Of a DNA stretch of 64,000 nucleotides, positions 60,844 through 64,000 are shown one piece after another; the stretch's first letter is position 1; every line of letters starts with the position of its first letter. The notes under the pieces were generated by a model. That model saw nothing but the letters and a program-made list of their open reading frames with translations, was not told where the DNA came from and searched no databases. The DNA lies in contig NZ_JAEKKT010000119.1 in the NCBI RefSeq assembly GCF_019510245.1, positions 1 to 64,000 of the forward strand, read 5' to 3'. The position numbers and the translations under genes were made by a program. Origin of the DNA: Streptomyces sp. Its GTDB lineage: Bacteria; Actinomycetota; Actinomycetes; Streptomycetales; Streptomycetaceae.

Positions 60844-60957
60844 TTAAGTGCGCTGTAAAGACTGCTGATCAGGCCCGGTGCACAAGGTGAATCGGGACAT
60901 GCCAAGCAGCCCCGGGACCCGCAGGTCCCGAGGCCGAAGCGGTGAACCGATGCCCTG

Positions 60958-61734
60958 TCAGGCGTACAGCTCCCGCAGCCGCACCGAGAGGCACGTCACA
61001 CATCCCTCGAGTTTCTCGAACTCGGAGATGTCGACCGGGACCACCTCGTGGCCGAGATCGGCCAGCAACTCCGCGGTCTTGGGCGCACTTGCCGACATCA
61101 GCAGCTTGCCGCCGCCGAGCAGCACCACATGCGCACCCGCCTCCTCGGGCACCGCCAGGAAGCCCGGGAACAGCGACGGCCGGTCCACGTTCGGGATGTG
61201 CCCCAGGATCGTTCCGTCGGGCAGCGCGGTCACCGCCGACTTCAGGTGCAGCACCTTACTCACGGGCACGGCGACCACCCGCGCGCCCAGCGGCTCGAAC
61301 GCGGCCCGCAACTGCTGCACCCCGGCCGCGTTGGTCCGCCCGCCACGGCCGACGTAGACGGTGTCGCCGACCTTGAGGACGTCGCCGCCGTCCAGGGTGC
61401 CCGGCTCCCAGATCCAGTTCACCGAACAGCCGAGCCGGGCCACCGCCTCCTCGACGCCGGCCGTCTCCTCGCGCCGGGACTCGGCGCCCGGCCGGGTGAT
61501 CAGCGCGACGTTCTTGTACATGACGACCGTGTCCTCGACGAACACCGAGTCCGGGCAGTCGTCCTCCGGTTCCACCTCGACGGTCTCCCAGCCGTGCGCG
61601 CGCAGCGTCTCGGCGTACGCCTCCCACTGCTCGTGGGCGAGCTCGACGTCGACCTTCTCCCGCTCGATGTGCGTCACCAGGCCTTCGGCGAGGCGCGGGC
61701 TGGGGCGGCGGATGAGGGCCTTCTTGCTGGGCAC
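60958..61734 (-). CDS. Dimethylarginine dimethylaminohydrolase-like amidinohydrolase
   Basis: A 258-residue guanidino-modifying hydrolase. Substrate and catalytic features are DCPDSVFVEDTVVMYKNVAL, TLDGGDVLKVG, the histidine in VSKVLHLKSAVTAL (about residue 160) and the cysteine in LEGCVTCLSVRLREL near the end. The family splits N-methylated arginine into citrulline and an amine; ornithine or other guanidines are also possible. The start is GTG at 61734. It precedes nothing obvious on its strand. Confidence 0.9.
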   Translation of the reverse strand: MPSKKALIRRPSPRLAEGLVTHIEREKVDVELAHEQWEAYAETLRAHGWETVEVEPEDDCPDSVFVEDTVVMYKNVALITRPGAESRREETAGVEEAVARLGCSVNWIWEPGTLDGGDVLKVGDTVYVGRGGRTNAAGVQQLRAAFEPLGARVVAVPVSKVLHLKSAVTALPDGTILGHIPNVDRPSLFPGFLAVPEEAGAHVVLLGGGKLLMSASAPKTAELLADLGHEVVPVDISEFEKLEGCVTCLSVRLRELYA

Positions 61735-61832
61735 GACGGGTCTCCGGGGTCGGTGATCGGGTCCGGCGCCCATGGTGGGGGCGCCGGACCGCCATCATGC
61801 AGGGCGGATCGGTGTAGACAAAACCCCTGTTG

Positions 61833-63521
61833 TCAGGCTGTGCCCTCACCGAGACGCGCCACCTCGTCCGGAGTTGTGCCGGTCAGCTCCCCGTCCGCCA
61901 TCAGCAGCCACCTCGTGATCCCGATCGACTCCAGGAACGGCAGGTCGTGACTGGCCACGATCAGGGCGCCCGCGTACGACTCCAGGGCCGTGGTGAGCTG
62001 CCGGACGCTCGCCATGTCGAGGTTGTTCGTCGGCTCGTCCAGCATCAGCAGCTGGGGCGCGGGCTCCGCCAGCAGCAGCGCGGCCAGCGCCGCCCGGAAG
62101 CGCTCGCCGCCGGAGAGCGTCCCTGCCTTCTGGTCGGCGCGGGCGCCCCGGAACAGGAAGCGGGCCAGCCGCGCCCGGATCCGGTTGTTGCCGGCGTCCG
62201 GTGCGAACCGGGCCACGTTCTCGGTGACGGTCCGCTCGTCGTCGAGAACGTCCAGCCGCTGCGGCAGGAAACGCATCGGCACGTGCGCGCGTGCCTCGCC
62301 CGCCACCGGCGCCAGCTCCCCGGCGACCGTCCGCAGCAGTGTCGTCTTGCCGGCTCCGTTGCGTCCGATCAGCGCGATCCGCTCGGGCCCGCGCAGGTCG
62401 AGGATCCCCTTCACCCGCGCGCCGTGCGCGAGTTCCAGGTTCTCCAGCGTCAGCACGTTCCGGCCCGGCGGCACGGTCGTGTACGGCAGTTCGACGCGGA
62501 TCTCGTCGTCGTCCCGTACCGCCTCCACCGCCTCGTCCAGCCGCTCCTTCGCCTCGGCGAGCCGTTCCTCGTGCATGATGCGGTGCTTGCCCGCGGCCTC
62601 CTGCGCCGCCCGTTTGCGTGCCCCCATGACGATCTTCGGCTCGCGTTTCTGCTCGTACATCTTCTGCCCGTACCGCTTGCGGCGGGCCAGTTTGACCTGG
62701 GCGTCGGACAGTTCGCGCTTCTGCTTGCGGACGTCGGCCTCGGCGACCCGCACCATGCGCTCGGCCGCCTCCTGCTCGACGGCAAGGGCCTCCTCGTAGG
62801 CCGAGAAGTTGCCGCCGTACCAGGTGACCTCACCGGCGCGCAGGTCGGCGATCTGGTCGACCAGGTCGAGGAGTTCGCGGTCGTGGCTGACCACGATCAG
62901 CACGCCCGGCCAGGAGGCGACGGCCCCGTACAGCCGCTTGCGGGCGTACAGGTCGAGGTTGTTGGTGGGCTCGTCCAGCAGCAGCACGTCCGGCCGCCGC
63001 AGGAGCAGCGCGGCCAGCCGCAGCAGCACCGACTCGCCACCGGACACCTCGCCGACGGTCCGGTCCAGGCCGATGTGCCCCAGCCCGAGTTCGCCGAGGG
63101 TGACCAGGGCGCGCTCCTCGATGTCCCAGTCGTCGCCGAGCGCCTCGAAGTGCCGCTCGGACACGTCACCCGCCTCGATGGCGTGCAGTGCGGCCCGCCG
63201 GGAGGCGATGCCGAGCACCTCCTCGACGCGCAGCGCGGTGTCGAGCGTGACGTTCTGCGGGAGGTGGCCGACCTCACCGGCCACCTTCACGGAGCCGTCG
63301 GCCGGGGTGAGATCGCCGGCGACGAGCTTCAACAAGGTCGACTTCCCCGATCCGTTGACCCCGACCAGGCCGGTGCGGCCGGGGCCGAAGGAGATGTCCA
63401 GGCCGTCGAAGACGGGGGAGCCGTCGGGCCAGGTGAAGGACAGGGAGGTGACGGTGACGGATGCAGAGATGGGCGCCTCGCGGTTGCTTGCGGTGTCGGG
63501 GACGGACGCGTGTCGAGACAC
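61833..63521 (-). CDS. ABC-F family ATPase (ribosome protection type)
   Basis: A 562-residue protein with two ATPase domains and no membrane part. Walker A motifs are GVNGSGKSTLL and GRNGAGKTTLL; signatures are VSGGESVLLRLA and LSGGERFRAALA; Walker B ends in LLLDEPTNNLD and LMLDEPTNNLD. The two are joined by a charged coiled linker (RKQKRELSDAQVKLARRKRY) that in this family reaches into the ribosome. Many relatives give resistance to ribosome-targeting antibiotics, others have housekeeping roles. The GTG at 63521 is the preferred start; a GTG at 63605 in the same frame is possible. The leader upstream is structured. Confidence 0.9.
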   Translation of the reverse strand: MSRHASVPDTASNREAPISASVTVTSLSFTWPDGSPVFDGLDISFGPGRTGLVGVNGSGKSTLLKLVAGDLTPADGSVKVAGEVGHLPQNVTLDTALRVEEVLGIASRRAALHAIEAGDVSERHFEALGDDWDIEERALVTLGELGLGHIGLDRTVGEVSGGESVLLRLAALLLRRPDVLLLDEPTNNLDLYARKRLYGAVASWPGVLIVVSHDRELLDLVDQIADLRAGEVTWYGGNFSAYEEALAVEQEAAERMVRVAEADVRKQKRELSDAQVKLARRKRYGQKMYEQKREPKIVMGARKRAAQEAAGKHRIMHEERLAEAKERLDEAVEAVRDDDEIRVELPYTTVPPGRNVLTLENLELAHGARVKGILDLRGPERIALIGRNGAGKTTLLRTVAGELAPVAGEARAHVPMRFLPQRLDVLDDERTVTENVARFAPDAGNNRIRARLARFLFRGARADQKAGTLSGGERFRAALAALLLAEPAPQLLMLDEPTNNLDMASVRQLTTALESYAGALIVASHDLPFLESIGITRWLLMADGELTGTTPDEVARLGEGTA

Positions 63522-63629
63522 CGCGAGGCAGAGGCCGAGAGGCCGGGAAGAGGTCCCGCGCCGGGAGGACGGCTCACACGCCGAGGTCGAACGCCACAGA
63601 CACACCTCACGGGTGTGACGCGGTGTCTC
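63515..63629 (-). promoter_or_regulatory. Structured leader covering the ABC-F start
   Basis: In the transcript GAGACACCGCG (63629-63619) can pair perfectly with CGCGGTGTCTC (63525-63515), which contains the GTG start codon. A competing local stem (GTGTC-TC-GACAC) overlaps the same start. A tiny frame with a good ribosome site (GGAGAAGG, then TTG CTC GTC TGA) lies just upstream. This layout is that of translation-dependent attenuation, usual for antibiotic-induced resistance genes; induction itself is not shown. Confidence 0.5.
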
Positions 63630-63684
63630 AGGACCTCAGACGAGCAACGTCCTTCTCCAATCGACGGCAACAGAACCGTCGTAC

Positions 63685-63713
63685 ACGCTAGGAGGGGGCA
63701 CAGGGGGTGTCAA
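63685..63713 (-). promoter_or_regulatory. Vegetative promoter of the ABC-F gene
   Basis: On the minus strand TTGACA (63713-63708) and TAGCGT (63690-63685) are separated by 17 bases, a near-ideal sigma-70/HrdB promoter. Transcription would begin near 63678 and leave a leader of about 155 bases. Confidence 0.78.
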
Positions 63714-63925
63714 CGCAATTAACCGCCGGCGGCCGGGCCGCGGTCCGGGCGGACTCCGGACCGGCGCCTGTCGAGGAGGTCGGCGGGCCGCTCGACGAGC
63801 CGGTGGCCCCGGGGACGCCGTCCGCCGCGCCGCGCGGGAGCTGCCGGACACGGCAGACGTCCGGGGCGCTCGCGGGCGGGCCCGGCCACGGCGAACCCGA
63901 CGCCCCGCCGGTGCGGGGCGCAGGC
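63714..63925. other. Gene-free GC-rich stretch
   Basis: No supported gene or clear motif was found between the ABC-F promoter and the end of the next minus-strand gene. Short GC hairpins (for example CCGCCGGCGG near 63723) are common here and one may end the transcript of the upstream gene. Confidence 0.4.
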
Positions 63926-64000
63926 TCAGCAGGCGTCCCGCATCAGCTCGGCCAGGCCGTGGTCGAGGTCCAGCTGGAGGTGTTCGAGTCCGGTGGGGAC
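63926..64000 (-). CDS. C-terminal end of an unidentified protein
   Basis: The minus strand at the right edge encodes the last 24 residues of a protein (VPTGLEHLQLDLDHGLAELM, RDAC, stop). The window cuts it, and the short piece does not allow a family call. The stop is TGA at 63928-63926. Confidence 0.5.
   Translation of the reverse strand, partial: VPTGLEHLQLDLDHGLAELMRDAC

Overview
The window is high-GC (about 70 percent or more) actinobacterial DNA and almost certainly comes from a Streptomyces chromosome arm. The grounds are strong third-position GC bias in every real gene, GGAGG-type ribosome sites with many GTG and TTG starts, and a typical family set: a WhiB protein, an AfsR/SARP regulator, a DUF2510 protein, a pca operon with a divergent MarR regulator, a LigC-type ligase with a separate LigD-type polymerase, and an ABC-F protein.

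Left part (1-16.06 kb): the remains of a nonribosomal lipopeptide cluster that used 4-hydroxyphenylglycine (Hpg). Apparently intact are a fatty acyl-AMP ligase, an alpha/beta hydrolase, an ABC exporter, a prephenate dehydrogenase, an FkbM-like methyltransferase, one StrR-family activator, a cold-shock-domain protein, one 4-hydroxymandelate synthase and a flavin reductase. Between them lie broken pieces: a carrier-protein end, two condensation-domain scraps, a collapsed A-PCP-C module, a second hydroxymandelate synthase that has lost its iron ligands, a second StrR paralogue with frameshifts, the front of a 4-hydroxymandelate oxidase, a phosphopantetheinyl transferase scrap, an adenylation-domain tail, and the front of a 2,4-diaminobutyrate aminotransferase. 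An IS630-type transposase tail lies at the left edge. Four inverted repeats of the StrR-box type (GTTCAACTG-N11-CAGTTGAAC and near variants) are spread through this part. The gene set recalls ramoplanin/enduracidin-type clusters, but little of the assembly line is left here.

Middle-left (16.1-31.1 kb): fragments mark the cluster edge, followed by an apparent stress or hypoxia island (cyclic-nucleotide-binding protein, SulP transporter, PPK2 polyphosphate kinase, phosphoketolase, STAS protein, pyridoxamine-oxidase-like protein). Copies of a GGGCCG-N2-CGGCCC palindrome lie in its promoter regions. Then come a PadR/SnoaL-like divergent pair and a minus-strand run with a cell-wall flavour: AfsR-like regulator, VanX-like dipeptidase, ECF sigma factor and a secreted NlpC/P60 hydrolase.

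Middle-right (31.1-45.4 kb): secreted proteins (a lipoprotein, an I36-type inhibitor, a Tat-exported phospholipase C), a TetR gene divergent from a PAP2-DMT transporter pair with a long operator, a DUF2510 protein, 32-bp tandem repeats, an MFS-AnmK pair, a large LAL-like ATPase without a DNA-binding tail, and a short-chain dehydrogenase.

Right part (45.4-64 kb): the complete protocatechuate branch of the beta-ketoadipate pathway (pcaIJF, then pcaHGBL) with the divergent pcaV-like regulator; a DUF3048 lipoprotein; the LigC and LigD-polymerase pair; LacI, VOC and WhiB genes; two unusual tRNA genes; a short-chain dehydrogenase cut by a stop codon; an acyl-ACP desaturase; a DDAH-like amidinohydrolase; and an ABC-F gene with a structured leader. 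Three copies of one intergenic repeat lie between 34.9 and 49.3 kb, one of them inside the pca operon. From memory, the order from pca to ABC-F resembles the S. coelicolor SCO6697-SCO6720 neighbourhood; this was not checked.
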